A stretch of 64,000 nucleotides of DNA. It comes from Arthrobacter sp. M2012083. Lineage in GTDB: Bacteria > Actinomycetota > Actinomycetes > Actinomycetales > Micrococcaceae. Positions 6,739 to 15,758 of this stretch are shown piece after piece. The notes beneath the pieces were generated by a model, which was not told the origin of the DNA, did not search any database, and saw only the letters and a list, made by a program, of their open reading frames with translations. The stretch is taken from the NCBI RefSeq assembly GCF_000281065.1, contig NZ_AKKK01000003.1, positions 62,001 to 126,000 of the forward strand, given 5' to 3'. Both the position numbers and the translations under genes were made by a program. Every line of letters starts with the position of its first letter. The stretch's first letter is position 1.

Positions 6739-9150
6739 CTACTTCCCGAACGAGCGCAGTCTCAGCGAGTTCGCAACTACCAGCACCGAGCTGGCTGCCA
6801 TTGCTGCGCCCGCGATCATCGGGTTCAGGAATCCAAGCGCTGCCACCGGGATGCCAATCGCGTTGTAGAAGAACGCCCAGAAGAGGTTGGTCTTGATGGT
6901 GGACAGAGTCTTGCGGGATAGCTCGATTGCCTGCACCAGCTGACCCAGATCACTACCCATCACGGTCAGGTCCGAAGCTTCGATGGCAACGTCCGTTCCA
7001 GAACCCATCGCTATACCGAGGTCCGATTGCGCCAGGGCTGCGGCGTCGTTGACACCATCGCCGGCCATGGCAACCGTGGCGCCGGACGCCTGGAGCTTCC
7101 GGACCGCCTCAACTTTGCCCTCCGGCAGTACGCCGGCGAACACGTCTTCCGGTGAAATCCCGACGGCTGCAGCCACTTGGGCGGCTACTGCGGCATTATC
7201 GCCGGTCAGCAGGATGGGGCGGATACCCAAGTCCTTCAACTTCTGTATCGCTGCTGCGGAGCCGGGCTTGATGGTGTCGCTCAGGCTAACGATTCCTGCG
7301 GCCTTGCCGTCCACTGCAACCCAGATGGCTGTTGAGCCTCCGTTTTCTTCTGCCGTCAAGGCTTCCCGTTGGTTCGAATCGAGCGTAATGCCGTTGTCCT
7401 CGAGCCAGCCCGAGCGTCCGACAACCACGGTCTTTGATGCGCCGTCCACTGTAACGGTTCCCCTCACGCCGCCGCCGGGAGCGGAACTGAAGCCATCAAC
7501 ACGAGGGAGGGTGCCGGCGTCGGGCATGGCGTCCTTTGCCGCAGCGGCAATCGCATGGGCGATCGGATGCTCAGAGGCTGATTCAACAGCGCCCGCCAGT
7601 GTTAGGACGGTGGCCGGGGCGTAGCCATTGAGGCCCACAGTGTGGTCCACGGCGAGCTTGCCGCTGGTCACAGTGCCCGTCTTGTCCAGCAGGATGGTAT
7701 CCACATGGCGGGTGTCCTCAAGGACCTGCGGGCCCTTGATGAGGATGCCCAGTTGAGCTCCGCGGCCCGTCCCCGTCAGCAGCCCGACGGGAGTTGCCAG
7801 GCCCAAAGCACAGGGGCAGGCGATCACCAGGACGGCAACAGCTGCCGTGAAGGCCGCGTTGAGGTCGCCCGAGAAGAACAGCCAAAGGATGAACGTGAGC
7901 AGGGCAATGACCAGCACGATCGGAACGAAGACGGAGCTGATCCTGTCCGCGAGCCGCGCAATGGGTGCCTTGCCCGTCTGTGCTTGGCTGACCAGGCGCC
8001 CCATCTGAGCGAGCGTGGTATCGGAGCCCACGCGGGTGGCCCGGACCAGTAAACGACCGGAGGTATTGATCGTGGCGCCCGTCACCAGGCTGCCCGGTCC
8101 AACCTCCACCGGCACCGATTCGCCAGTAACCAATGAGGCGTCGACGGCGGATGCACCGTCCGTGACCACGCCGTCGGTGGCAATTTTCTCGCCGGGGCGG
8201 ACAATGATGACGTCATCTACGAGGAGCTGATCCGCCGGGATCTTCTGTTCCATGCCATCCACGAGAATCGTTGCATCCTTGGCTCCCAGGTTCAGCAGCG
8301 CCTTGAGCGCGTTGCCGGCTTTGGCCTTGGCGTTCGCTTCAAGGTAGCGGCCCAGAAGCAGGAACGTTGTGACCACCGCGGCAACCTCGAAGTACAAGCC
8401 GCCGCCGGACATGTTTTCCATGCCAGGGTGTTCAGTCATGCGGGGATCCACCAAGAGTTGCCATGCCGAGTAGAGGTAGGCAGCGATGACGCCAATGGAG
8501 ACGAGCGTGTCCATGGTGGAGGCGAAGTGCCGGGCATTGATAGCGGCTGCCCTGTGGAACGGCCAGGCCGCCCAGCTCACCACCGGTAGGGCCATCGCAC
8601 CCACAACCCATCCCCAGTTGGTGAACTGCAAGGCGGGGATCATCGAGATCGCGAACACCGGAATGGTGAGGAGCGCCGCGACGATCAGGCGTGGGCGAAG
8701 GGTTGAGGCAGCCGGGCCGTGTGCCATGTGGTCTTCGTGCTCGCCGTGCTCGCCGTGGTCGGCTTGGGCGGCGCCGTGCTCTGCATGCTCGGTCGTGCCT
8801 CCCTGAGACGCATGCTGCTGCACGCCGCCGGCTTCGCCGCGTGGCATCGTTACAGCGGCGCCACGTTCGTGGGTTTGTTTGGTGGAGGTGTGTCCGTGGG
8901 CCGCGGGGGCTTGGCGGACCGTGGCTTTGTAGCCCGTCGCGTTGACGGTGTCCACAATCTGCTGATCTGTCACGGTTGCCGGGACTGTGACGTGGGCTGA
9001 TTCGAGGGGAAGGTTGACGCTGGCCTCCACGCCTTCGAGCTTGCCCAGTTTTCGTTCCACTCGATTGACGCACGAGGCGCAGGTCATGCCCTCAATGTCC
9101 AGTTCGATGACCCTGTGTGCGGGTTGGTTGAAAGTCTCCTGGCTACTCAA
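6739..9150 (-). CDS. copA: Copper-exporting P1B-type ATPase
   Basis: The 803-residue Cu(I) pump exports copper from the cytoplasm at the expense of ATP. It has an N-terminal heavy-metal-associated domain (GMTCASC at 21-27), then a ~70-residue His/Asp-rich linker that may bind metal, eight transmembrane helices with CPC at 445-447 (metal path), DKTGT at 489-493 (phosphorylated Asp), TGDN and MAGDGVNDAAALA in the ATP-binding/actuator part. The start is TTG 9150 with AGGAG overlapping the copZ stop region. It is the last gene of csoR-copZ-copA and should be induced by copper through CsoR. Confidence 0.95.
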   Translation of the reverse strand: MSSQETFNQPAHRVIELDIEGMTCASCVNRVERKLGKLEGVEASVNLPLESAHVTVPATVTDQQIVDTVNATGYKATVRQAPAAHGHTSTKQTHERGAAVTMPRGEAGGVQQHASQGGTTEHAEHGAAQADHGEHGEHEDHMAHGPAASTLRPRLIVAALLTIPVFAISMIPALQFTNWGWVVGAMALPVVSWAAWPFHRAAAINARHFASTMDTLVSIGVIAAYLYSAWQLLVDPRMTEHPGMENMSGGGLYFEVAAVVTTFLLLGRYLEANAKAKAGNALKALLNLGAKDATILVDGMEQKIPADQLLVDDVIIVRPGEKIATDGVVTDGASAVDASLVTGESVPVEVGPGSLVTGATINTSGRLLVRATRVGSDTTLAQMGRLVSQAQTGKAPIARLADRISSVFVPIVLVIALLTFILWLFFSGDLNAAFTAAVAVLVIACPCALGLATPVGLLTGTGRGAQLGILIKGPQVLEDTRHVDTILLDKTGTVTSGKLAVDHTVGLNGYAPATVLTLAGAVESASEHPIAHAIAAAAKDAMPDAGTLPRVDGFSSAPGGGVRGTVTVDGASKTVVVGRSGWLEDNGITLDSNQREALTAEENGGSTAIWVAVDGKAAGIVSLSDTIKPGSAAAIQKLKDLGIRPILLTGDNAAVAAQVAAAVGISPEDVFAGVLPEGKVEAVRKLQASGATVAMAGDGVNDAAALAQSDLGIAMGSGTDVAIEASDLTVMGSDLGQLVQAIELSRKTLSTIKTNLFWAFFYNAIGIPVAALGFLNPMIAGAAMAASSVLVVANSLRLRSFGK

Positions 9151-9158
9151 GAGGACTC

Positions 9159-9392
9159 CTAAGCTTCGTTGGCTACCACCAGGTAGCCGGCTTCTGCCAC
9201 GGCCTCGCCAATTTCAGACGGCGAGAGCTCCTTGGTTGATGTGATGGTCACGGTGGACAGGCCACCGGGATTGAGATTCACGGCCACGTCTTCGACGCCG
9301 CTGAGTGACTCCAGTTCTTCGCTAACGCTGGAGACACAGTGGCCGCAGGTCATACCCGAAACGTTGACGTTGGTGTGGATGGTCTGGCTCAT
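9159..9392 (-). CDS. copZ: Copper chaperone CopZ
   Basis: The 77-residue heavy-metal-associated domain carries the Cu(I) site SGMTCGHC near residues 11-18 and the usual beta-alpha-beta-beta-alpha-beta length. It delivers Cu(I) to the CopA ATPase encoded 8 bp downstream. ATG 9392 was chosen because AAGGAG sits 6 nt upstream; a longer in-frame reading to 9467 lacks a ribosome-binding site and family similarity. Confidence 0.93.
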   Translation of the reverse strand: MSQTIHTNVNVSGMTCGHCVSSVSEELESLSGVEDVAVNLNPGGLSTVTITSTKELSPSEIGEAVAEAGYLVVANEA

Positions 9393-9441
9393 GGCGCTCT
9401 CCTTGGTGATGAGTTGAATGGTGTGGTGATTGTTGGCGGAA

Positions 9442-9807
9442 TTACCGCAGCAGGCGCCCGATGGCATCGGTGGCCTCCTTTACTTTGGCGTCGATCTGTT
9501 CGGCGCGGGCTTCGGGGTCGGGCTCGGAGGCGGCACCCACCACGCAGTGGCCGATGTGCTCTTCTACGAGTCCCAGGCTGACTGCATGCAGGGCCTTGGT
9601 GGCAGCTGCTACCTGGGTGAGGATGTCGATGCAGTATTTGTCGTCCTCCACCATCCGCGCGATACCGCGGACTTGCCCTTCAATCCGTTTCAAGCGTTTG
9701 AGGTACGCGTCCTTGTTGCTGGTGTACCCGTGGGGTGCGGGGTGCTCCGGATCCATGTCGATGATGGGTGCATCCGGATGGCTCATGCTCAGGTCTGGCG
9801 TGCTCAT
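9442..9807 (-). CDS. csoR: CsoR-type copper-sensing repressor
   Basis: A 121-residue all-helical DUF156/CsoR repressor. The Cu(I) ligand triad is visible with exact CsoR spacing: C59, H84 and C88 (C-x24-H-x3-C). The conserved LKRLKRIEGQVRGIARMVE block at 37-54 forms the DNA-contacting helix. A ~30-residue His/Pro-rich N-terminal extension is longer than in many homologues. It is the first gene of the operon, with two palindromic operators in its own promoter, so it is autoregulated and derepressed by copper. Translation looks leaderless (ATG 9807). Confidence 0.95.
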   Translation of the reverse strand: MSTPDLSMSHPDAPIIDMDPEHPAPHGYTSNKDAYLKRLKRIEGQVRGIARMVEDDKYCIDILTQVAAATKALHAVSLGLVEEHIGHCVVGAASEPDPEARAEQIDAKVKEATDAIGRLLR

Positions 9808-9860
9808 AAGTCGAAGCTATACCCATAGGGGGTATCCAGTCAAGTACCCCCTGGGGGTAT
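9808..9860 (-). promoter_or_regulatory. csoR promoter with twin CsoR operators
   Basis: On the minus strand, -35 TTGACT (9838-9843) and -10 TAGCTT (9814-9819) are 18 bp apart, and the -10 is 6 nt from the csoR ATG. Two palindromes overlap them: ATACCC-ATA-GGGGGTAT at 9819-9835, resembling known CsoR operators, and TACCCCC-T-GGGGGTA at 9845-9859. Their centres are 25 bp apart. Both would block RNA polymerase when bound. Confidence 0.85.
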
Positions 9861-9906
9861 CTGCGGAAACGTAAGCCTTTGCCCCGCGCGGTCGCCGGGA
9901 AAGCAA

Positions 9907-9941
9907 AGGACTAGACCAAACTGGGTAGTAGGTATAGACCA
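9907..9941 (+). promoter_or_regulatory. Two DasR-like (dre) operator sites
   Basis: AGGACTAGACCA (9907-9918) and AGGTATAGACCA (9930-9941) each match 10 of 12 positions of the DasR core TGGTCTAGACCA known from Streptomyces amino-sugar control. Centres are 23 bp apart. They lie ~150 bp upstream of the sugar-binding protein gene. No GntR regulator is encoded in the window, so a trans-acting DasR homologue is inferred. Confidence 0.55.
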
Positions 9942-10086
9942 AATTGCTCAAAAATTGGATTCTTGTTTTGCAATGCAAACCTTTTGGCAAATGTGCTTCC
10001 GCCCACACCGGCCCGTTCATAGTGTTTGGTCTCATAGCCGCGGAGGGGGAAATCCCGCGGAACCCGACTTTCTCCTTGGAGGACAC

Positions 10087-11379
10087 TTGAAACTCGCACG
10101 CTCCGCAGCGGCCATAGCCATCGCAGCGCTCGCCTTGACCGCTTGCGCTCCGCCCACCTCAAACAACGCAGCCTCCAGTTCGGACGAGCAGACCGGCACT
10201 GTCCGCGTCTGGCTCTTTTCCGAGGTCAACCAGGATCCCAAGTCTGCGGTGGTCAAGGAAGCCGTTGCTGAATTCGAAGCGGCACACAGCGGCGCCAAGA
10301 TCGATGTCCAGTACATTCCCGTCGACAGCCGCGCCGAGCGATTCAAGGCGGCCTTCAACGATCCTTCCAGCGCGCCGGACGTAGCTGAGTTCGGTAACAC
10401 CGACCTTGCGAGCTACGTGGCGTCCGGCGGACTGGCCGACGTCACCGAGGACATCAAGACCTGGGACGAGGCCAAGGACCTGGATGGGAAAATCCTGGAT
10501 ACCACTGAGATCGACGGCAAAAACTACGGTGTCCCGTGGTTCGTTGGCGTTCGCGCCCTCTACTACCGCACGGACCTCCTGCAGCAGCTCGGCCTCGAGG
10601 TTCCCAAGACCTTGGATGAGGTAGAAACCGTTGCCCGTGCCGTCCGGGCAGCGAACCCGGACCTGCTGGGCATCTCCGTGGGTGGCGCAGCGCAGTTCTC
10701 GGCCATGCCTTACCTGTGGGCCAACGGCGGTGAGATCGCCACGAAGGAAGGCGAGACGTTCGTTTCCGGACTGGACTCCGCTGAGTCGCGGGAAGGCGTC
10801 GCCGCCTACACGCGACTCCTCAAGGACGACATCTGCCCGGCCCAAACCTGCGCGGAGTTCGGTGGAAATGCCAGTGTCCAGCAGTTCATTGCAGGTAAAT
10901 CGGCCATGACCATCGGCGGCGACTTCAACTACAAGGCGGTCGCGGCCAGCGCCATCAAGGACAAGTTCGCCGTGGTTCCCGTTCCCGGTAAGACTGCCGG
11001 CTCCATCGCACCGGCCTTCGCCGGCGGTAACAACCTGGGTGTCTTCAACAGCAGCGAACGCCGTACCCTCGCCGCCGACTTCGTGAAGTTGCTGGCCAGC
11101 AAGAAGTACCAGCAGAAGATGTTCGATTCCATGGGCAACCTCCCCACCTTCAGCGACGTGCAGAAGACCGTTGCGGAGAACAACAAGCAGGTGGAACCGT
11201 TCATCAACACCCTCGGCTCCGGCACCAAGTTCGTCCCTGTCACTGAAAGCTGGTCAACCATCGACGCCCAGGGCGTGTTCACCGGCATGTACCAGAAGGT
11301 GGTCACGGGCAAGGCCGACGTCAACGCCGCAACTACCGAGGCTGCAGCGGCTATGAACACGGCATTCGGGTCCAAGTAA
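10087..11379 (+). CDS. Sugar ABC transporter substrate-binding lipoprotein (chitobiose/GlcNAc type)
   Basis: The 430-residue family-1 solute-binding protein starts with a lipoprotein signal peptide; the lipobox LTAC puts the lipidated Cys at residue 20. It then shows TVRVWLFSEVNQDPKSAVVKEAVAEFE and the PDVAEFGNTDLASYVASGGLADVT pattern of carbohydrate-binding proteins. TTG 10087 follows GGAGG by 5 nt; the long upstream reading has no signal peptide and is rejected. Substrate chitobiose/GlcNAc is inferred from the downstream GH20 enzyme and DasR-like operators. The operon lacks an ATPase, as is usual where a shared MsiK-type ATPase exists. Confidence 0.88.
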   Translation: MKLARSAAAIAIAALALTACAPPTSNNAASSSDEQTGTVRVWLFSEVNQDPKSAVVKEAVAEFEAAHSGAKIDVQYIPVDSRAERFKAAFNDPSSAPDVAEFGNTDLASYVASGGLADVTEDIKTWDEAKDLDGKILDTTEIDGKNYGVPWFVGVRALYYRTDLLQQLGLEVPKTLDEVETVARAVRAANPDLLGISVGGAAQFSAMPYLWANGGEIATKEGETFVSGLDSAESREGVAAYTRLLKDDICPAQTCAEFGGNASVQQFIAGKSAMTIGGDFNYKAVAASAIKDKFAVVPVPGKTAGSIAPAFAGGNNLGVFNSSERRTLAADFVKLLASKKYQQKMFDSMGNLPTFSDVQKTVAENNKQVEPFINTLGSGTKFVPVTESWSTIDAQGVFTGMYQKVVTGKADVNAATTEAAAAMNTAFGSK

Positions 11380-11422
11380 TGCGCTGCGGCCCATCACAAA
11401 GTCCAACAACCAAAGGCGCATC

Positions 11423-12415
11423 ATGACAGCGCTCACCCCGGTTCTGCCTGAGACACCGCAGGGCGGTACGCCAGGCAAAGGCCCAACGACGGCGACCCGC
11501 AAGTCCAGGCGTTTCACCTACGGAAAGCGCGGTCTGGAGCCCTGGCTCTATCTTGCCCCGGCCTTCATCGTCCTGATCGCACTGCTCGGCTACCCGATCT
11601 TCCAGCTGATCAACGTCTCCCTTTACGACTACCGTCAGGCGCAAGTCAGCGGCAAGGCACCCCTGAATTTTGTGGGTCTGGAGAACTACCAGAAGCTCTT
11701 CGCCGATCCGCAGTTCTGGACTGTTCTTGGCAACACGGTGGTCTTCGCCACTGCCTGCGTGGTCTTCACCTTGCTGGTGGGCAGTTCGCTGGCGGTGCTG
11801 GCCACCAGGCTGCGCCCGTGGGTCCGCTCGATGCTGTTCGTGGTGTCGCTCGGCGCGTGGGCTACCCCGGCCGTCACGGGCAGCGCGGTGTGGTTGTTCC
11901 TGTTCGAGCCCACCCTGGGCCTGGTCAACAAGACGCTCGTAGCCATCGGGTTGACGCAGTTCGAGGGGTACTCCTGGACCTACGACAAATGGTCGGCTTT
12001 CGGGCTCGTCGCCAGCGAAGTGGTGTGGTGCTCGTTCCCGTTCGTGCTGGTCACGGTCTACGCCGGGATCCAGGCGATCCCCACGGAAGTCATTGAAGCC
12101 GCGAGGATCGACGGCGCTTCCATGCCCAGGATTGCGCGCAGCATCATGCTCCCGATGCTCAGGCCAATCGTGATCGTGGTGACCATTCAATCCATCATTT
12201 GGAACTTCAAGATCTTCTCGCAGATCTACATCATGACCAACGGTGGTGGGATTGCCGGACAGAACCTGGTGCTCAACGTGTATGGCTACCAGCAGGCCTT
12301 CGCCGCCAGCCTCTATGGCCTCGGTTCTGCGCTCGGCGTGATCATGACGGCCCTGCTCATGGTCATCACCTTGGTCTACCTCCGGATCCTCAAGAGAACA
12401 GGCGAAGCCCTATGA
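11423..12415 (+). CDS. Sugar ABC transporter permease (MalF type)
   Basis: The 330-residue inner-membrane permease has six helices and the EAA loop EAARIDGASMPRIARSIMLPML near residue 223-244, which contacts the ATPase. The N-terminal ~35 residues are a charged cytoplasmic tail. ATG 11423 follows the binding-protein stop by 43 bp. Its last codons overlap the second permease by ATGA (12412-12415), implying coupled translation. Confidence 0.92.
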   Translation: MTALTPVLPETPQGGTPGKGPTTATRKSRRFTYGKRGLEPWLYLAPAFIVLIALLGYPIFQLINVSLYDYRQAQVSGKAPLNFVGLENYQKLFADPQFWTVLGNTVVFATACVVFTLLVGSSLAVLATRLRPWVRSMLFVVSLGAWATPAVTGSAVWLFLFEPTLGLVNKTLVAIGLTQFEGYSWTYDKWSAFGLVASEVVWCSFPFVLVTVYAGIQAIPTEVIEAARIDGASMPRIARSIMLPMLRPIVIVVTIQSIIWNFKIFSQIYIMTNGGGIAGQNLVLNVYGYQQAFAASLYGLGSALGVIMTALLMVITLVYLRILKRTGEAL

Positions 12416-13323
12416 CCGCCGTCGACGTTGCCTCAGTCCCCCGCCGAAAGACCCCAACGGACGCTCCGCAGAAGCTGCGCAAACAAGGCAAGCGCCGCTT
12501 CGGCGCGGACGCCGCGGCGATTATCATCGCCCTGATTGTTGCCTTCCCCTTGTTTTGGATGGTGCTGTCCGCGCTGAAACCCAAAACCGCGCTCGACGCC
12601 GGTGACGCGGCACCGTACACGCTGGAACCGTCGCTGGACTCGTTCGGACGCGTCCTGGGGGTGAACAACTTCGGCCAATACTTCCTGAACAGCGTGATCG
12701 TGGCCCTGGTGGTTGTGGTGCTGTCCACCGTCCTGGCGTTCCTCGCAGCCGTGGCCCTGACCCGCTACAACTTCAAGATGCGCACCAAGCTGCTGATCAT
12801 CATCCTGGTTTCGCAGATGGTGCCTGTGGAAGCCCTGACCATTCCGCTCTTTTTCCTGCTGCGCAATGCCGGTGAGGCCATCCCGTTGGTGGGCCTGAAC
12901 CAACTGGGCTCGCTGGTGTTGGTCCATGTCGGCTTCAGTATTCCGTTCGCCATCTGGATGCTGCGTGGTTTCGTGGCCGCTGTTCCGCTGGAAGTCGAGG
13001 AGGCTGCCCGTTTGGACGGCGCCAGCAGCTTCCGCTTTGTCCGCTCCATCCTGTTCCCTTTGGTGGCGCCGGGTGTGGTGGCATGTTCAGTTTTCTCTTT
13101 CATTTCCACGTGGAACGACTTCCTGTTCGCCAAGACCTTCATCATTTCCGCCCAGGAGAATCAGACGCTGCCCATGGCTTTGCTGACGTTCTTCAAGCCC
13201 GATCAAAACGATTGGGGAGCCATCATGGCCGGCTCGGTCATCATGACCATTCCCGTGCTGATCTTCTTCGTATCGGTCCAGCGCAAGCTGGTGTCCGGAC
13301 TGGCCGGGGCGGTGAAGGGATGA
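12412..13323 (+). CDS. Sugar ABC transporter permease (MalG type)
   Basis: The 303-residue second permease has six membrane helices and the EAA motif EEAARLDGASSFRFVRSILFPLVAPG. ATG 12412 overlaps the stop of the first permease; a reading extending to 12199 is an artefact over that gene. Its own stop overlaps the GH20 start by ATGA (13320-13323). It pairs with the preceding permease to form the channel. Confidence 0.92.
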   Translation: MTAVDVASVPRRKTPTDAPQKLRKQGKRRFGADAAAIIIALIVAFPLFWMVLSALKPKTALDAGDAAPYTLEPSLDSFGRVLGVNNFGQYFLNSVIVALVVVVLSTVLAFLAAVALTRYNFKMRTKLLIIILVSQMVPVEALTIPLFFLLRNAGEAIPLVGLNQLGSLVLVHVGFSIPFAIWMLRGFVAAVPLEVEEAARLDGASSFRFVRSILFPLVAPGVVACSVFSFISTWNDFLFAKTFIISAQENQTLPMALLTFFKPDQNDWGAIMAGSVIMTIPVLIFFVSVQRKLVSGLAGAVKG

Positions 13324-14942
13324 GCGCGGCTCACCAGTTGATCCCCGCACCGTGGTCCTACTCTGCGGGCTCGGGCGAGTTGGAGCTCGACGCCGGCACT
13401 TCCGTGGGTGCCGACCCTGAACTGCGCGGTCCTCGCCGCTGGCTCACCCGGGCTTTGGGCGGAGCTACGGGTTGGGACCTGGCTCCCGCGCCTGCTCGTG
13501 AGGCGGGCATCCGCCTCCTGCTGGACCCTTCGCTGGACGCCGAGGCCTACCGCTTGGAGGTGAGTGACGCCGTCGTGATTTCTGCGGGTGGCGCCTCTGG
13601 CGCTTTCTACGGTGCGCAGACGCTCTTGCAGTTGTTGGGACCAGCGGCGTTGAGGCAGGCTCCTGTTGTTGCTGTTGAGGGATGGTCGGTTCCCCGTGTG
13701 TCTGTGGAGGACAAGCCGCGATTCGGCTACCGCGGGACCATGCTGGATGTCGCGCGGCACTTCATGCCCAAGGACAACGTGCTCCGGTTCATCGAGGTGA
13801 TGGCCATGCACAAACTCAACGTCCTGCACCTGCATCTCACGGATGATCAGGGATGGCGAATCCACATAAATCGCTATCCCAAGCTGACGGAGATCGGGGC
13901 GTGGCGACGGGAATCATCGCTTGGTTCCTGGCGCGCAGGCGTCTTCGATGGACGCCCTCACGGCGGCTTCTACACACAGGACGACCTTCGGGAGATCGTG
14001 GCCTTCGCCGCTGACCGGCACATCACCGTCATCCCGGAGATCGACGTTCCGGGCCACAGCCAAGCTGCCATCGCGGCGTATCCGGAGCTCGGTGCGGGCC
14101 CGGCTGATGGTTCATCTCCTGTGGAGGTATGGACGCGGTGGGGCATCAATGAGACCGTCTTGGAAGTCTCCGAAACCTCGCTGGAGTTCTACCGGAATGT
14201 CCTGGACGAGGTGGTGGAGATCTTCCCCTCCCCGTGGATAAGCCTGGGCGGCGACGAAGTGCCACTCACGCAATGGCTGGCGAGTGCACAAGCACAGGCA
14301 AAGGCTGCAGAGTTGGGCTTGGACGACGTTTCCGGCTTGCACAGTTGGTTCGTCGGGCAGCTGGCGTTGCATCTGAAGCACCACGGCCGCGCCACGTCCG
14401 TGTGGGACGAGATCGGCGACGGCGGCCTTCCGGACGGTGCGCTTGTGGCGTCCTGGCGCGGGTACGAAGGCGGGATTGACGCCCTGCGCAAGGGCTACGA
14501 CGTTGTGATGTGCCCCGAGCACAAGCTGTACCTCGACCATCGCCAAGCCGATGGCGACGACGAGCCTGTACCCGTGGGCTTCGTGACAACGCTGCAGGCT
14601 GTCTACGAGTTTGAGCCGTTGCCAGGAGTAAACGGCACGGAATTCCCCGGCCGTCTCCTGGGTGCCCAGGCCAACATCTGGAGCGAGCATCTGGATTCAC
14701 CCCGCCGCGTGCAGTTCGCAGCGTTCCCGCGCCTCAGTGCCATCTCCGAAGTGTTCTGGTCCAAGCCGGAGGGCCGGGACTACGATGAGTTCCTGACCCG
14801 ACTTACTGGTGCGCATCTGGCGCGCCTTGAGGCTATGGGCGTGGAGTACCGTCCCCTTGCAGGGCCGGCACCATGGCAGCAGCGGCCGGGTGTGGAGGGT
14901 TGGAAACGAGATTACGACGCCGAGCAACTCGTGAGGAACTGA
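13320..14942 (+). CDS. GH20 beta-N-acetylhexosaminidase
   Basis: The 540-residue enzyme removes terminal beta-GlcNAc from chito-oligosaccharides by substrate-assisted catalysis. The catalytic Asp-Glu pair is in SLGGDEV (D312-E313). Upstream hallmarks are GYRGTMLDVARHFMPKDNV and LHLHLTDDQGWRI, and an N-terminal beta/alpha GH20b domain covers about residues 1-130. No signal peptide is seen, so it acts in the cytoplasm on imported oligosaccharides, consistent with coupling to the ABC permease gene. Start ATG 13320 overlaps the permease stop. Confidence 0.93.
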   Translation: MSAAHQLIPAPWSYSAGSGELELDAGTSVGADPELRGPRRWLTRALGGATGWDLAPAPAREAGIRLLLDPSLDAEAYRLEVSDAVVISAGGASGAFYGAQTLLQLLGPAALRQAPVVAVEGWSVPRVSVEDKPRFGYRGTMLDVARHFMPKDNVLRFIEVMAMHKLNVLHLHLTDDQGWRIHINRYPKLTEIGAWRRESSLGSWRAGVFDGRPHGGFYTQDDLREIVAFAADRHITVIPEIDVPGHSQAAIAAYPELGAGPADGSSPVEVWTRWGINETVLEVSETSLEFYRNVLDEVVEIFPSPWISLGGDEVPLTQWLASAQAQAKAAELGLDDVSGLHSWFVGQLALHLKHHGRATSVWDEIGDGGLPDGALVASWRGYEGGIDALRKGYDVVMCPEHKLYLDHRQADGDDEPVPVGFVTTLQAVYEFEPLPGVNGTEFPGRLLGAQANIWSEHLDSPRRVQFAAFPRLSAISEVFWSKPEGRDYDEFLTRLTGAHLARLEAMGVEYRPLAGPAPWQQRPGVEGWKRDYDAEQLVRN

Positions 14943-15758
14943 GTGAATACTGAAGGCAAGGATGCCCGTAATTCCTCGGCATCGCTTCGCAAGGCGCTGG
15001 CTTTGTTGACTGTAGTGGCCGAGGAGCCTGGCAACGGCGATGGGCTGGCGCTCGTGGAGCTGACCCGGCTGTCCGGTTTGAACAAAAGCACGCTCTTGCG
15101 TTTAGCTGCCCCGTTGCTGGAGGAAAACCTGCTGGAGCGTGATCACGAGACAGGCAAGTTCCGCTTGGGCCACGGCTGTCTGCGGCTTGGCCAGTCATAC
15201 CTTGACCGGGTGGATCTGCGCAGCGTAGCCAACGGAGAGCTCAGGAGCCTGATGCGTGCCACGGAAAGCACCTGCCACTTGGTGGTGCTTTCCGGGCACG
15301 ATGTGGTCTACCTGGACAAGGTGGAGGATGAGGCGACGGTGCGGATGGCTTCGCGCGTCGGCGCCACCATGCCGGCGTACTGCACTGCCGTGGGCAAAGC
15401 CATGCTGGCGTTCAGTCCGGAGGAAGTCGTAGGACCGATCCTCGCGGCGGAGCTCCACCCGCTGACGGAGAAGACCATCACGGACCCTTCCCTGCTTCGC
15501 GCTGATTTTGAGACCATCCGCCGGCGCGGCTATTCCATAGACGACCGCGAGAATGAACCGGAAGTACGCTGCGTAGCCGCTCCGATTTTCGGCCACGACG
15601 ATCACGTGGTTGCCGCACTATCCGTATCTTCGTTGTCCTCCCGGATGACTGCCAAGCGCGTCCGGGAGGTCGGGCCCATGGCAGCTGAAACCAGCCTCCG
15701 GATCTCCGCCAAGCTGGGCTCGCGGCGGGCAAGCGCGAAACTGGCGAAGCTCGCGTGA
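14943..15758 (+). CDS. IclR family transcriptional regulator
   Basis: The 271-residue protein has an N-terminal winged helix-turn-helix (residues ~15-75, LTRLSGLNKSTLLRLAAPLLEENLLERD) and a C-terminal IclR effector domain with the HPLTEKTITDPSLLRADFETIRRRGYSIDDREN block. GTG 14943 directly abuts the GH20 TGA. It ends in a GTGA overlap with the rhodanese gene. It probably regulates this amino-sugar operon in addition to the DasR-like sites. Confidence 0.9.
   Translation: MNTEGKDARNSSASLRKALALLTVVAEEPGNGDGLALVELTRLSGLNKSTLLRLAAPLLEENLLERDHETGKFRLGHGCLRLGQSYLDRVDLRSVANGELRSLMRATESTCHLVVLSGHDVVYLDKVEDEATVRMASRVGATMPAYCTAVGKAMLAFSPEEVVGPILAAELHPLTEKTITDPSLLRADFETIRRRGYSIDDRENEPEVRCVAAPIFGHDDHVVAALSVSSLSSRMTAKRVREVGPMAAETSLRISAKLGSRRASAKLAKLA

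Noticed and set aside
9955..10086. N-terminal extension of the sugar-binding protein to 9955
   Set aside because: It would bury the lipoprotein signal peptide and the ribosome-binding site at 10077-10082.
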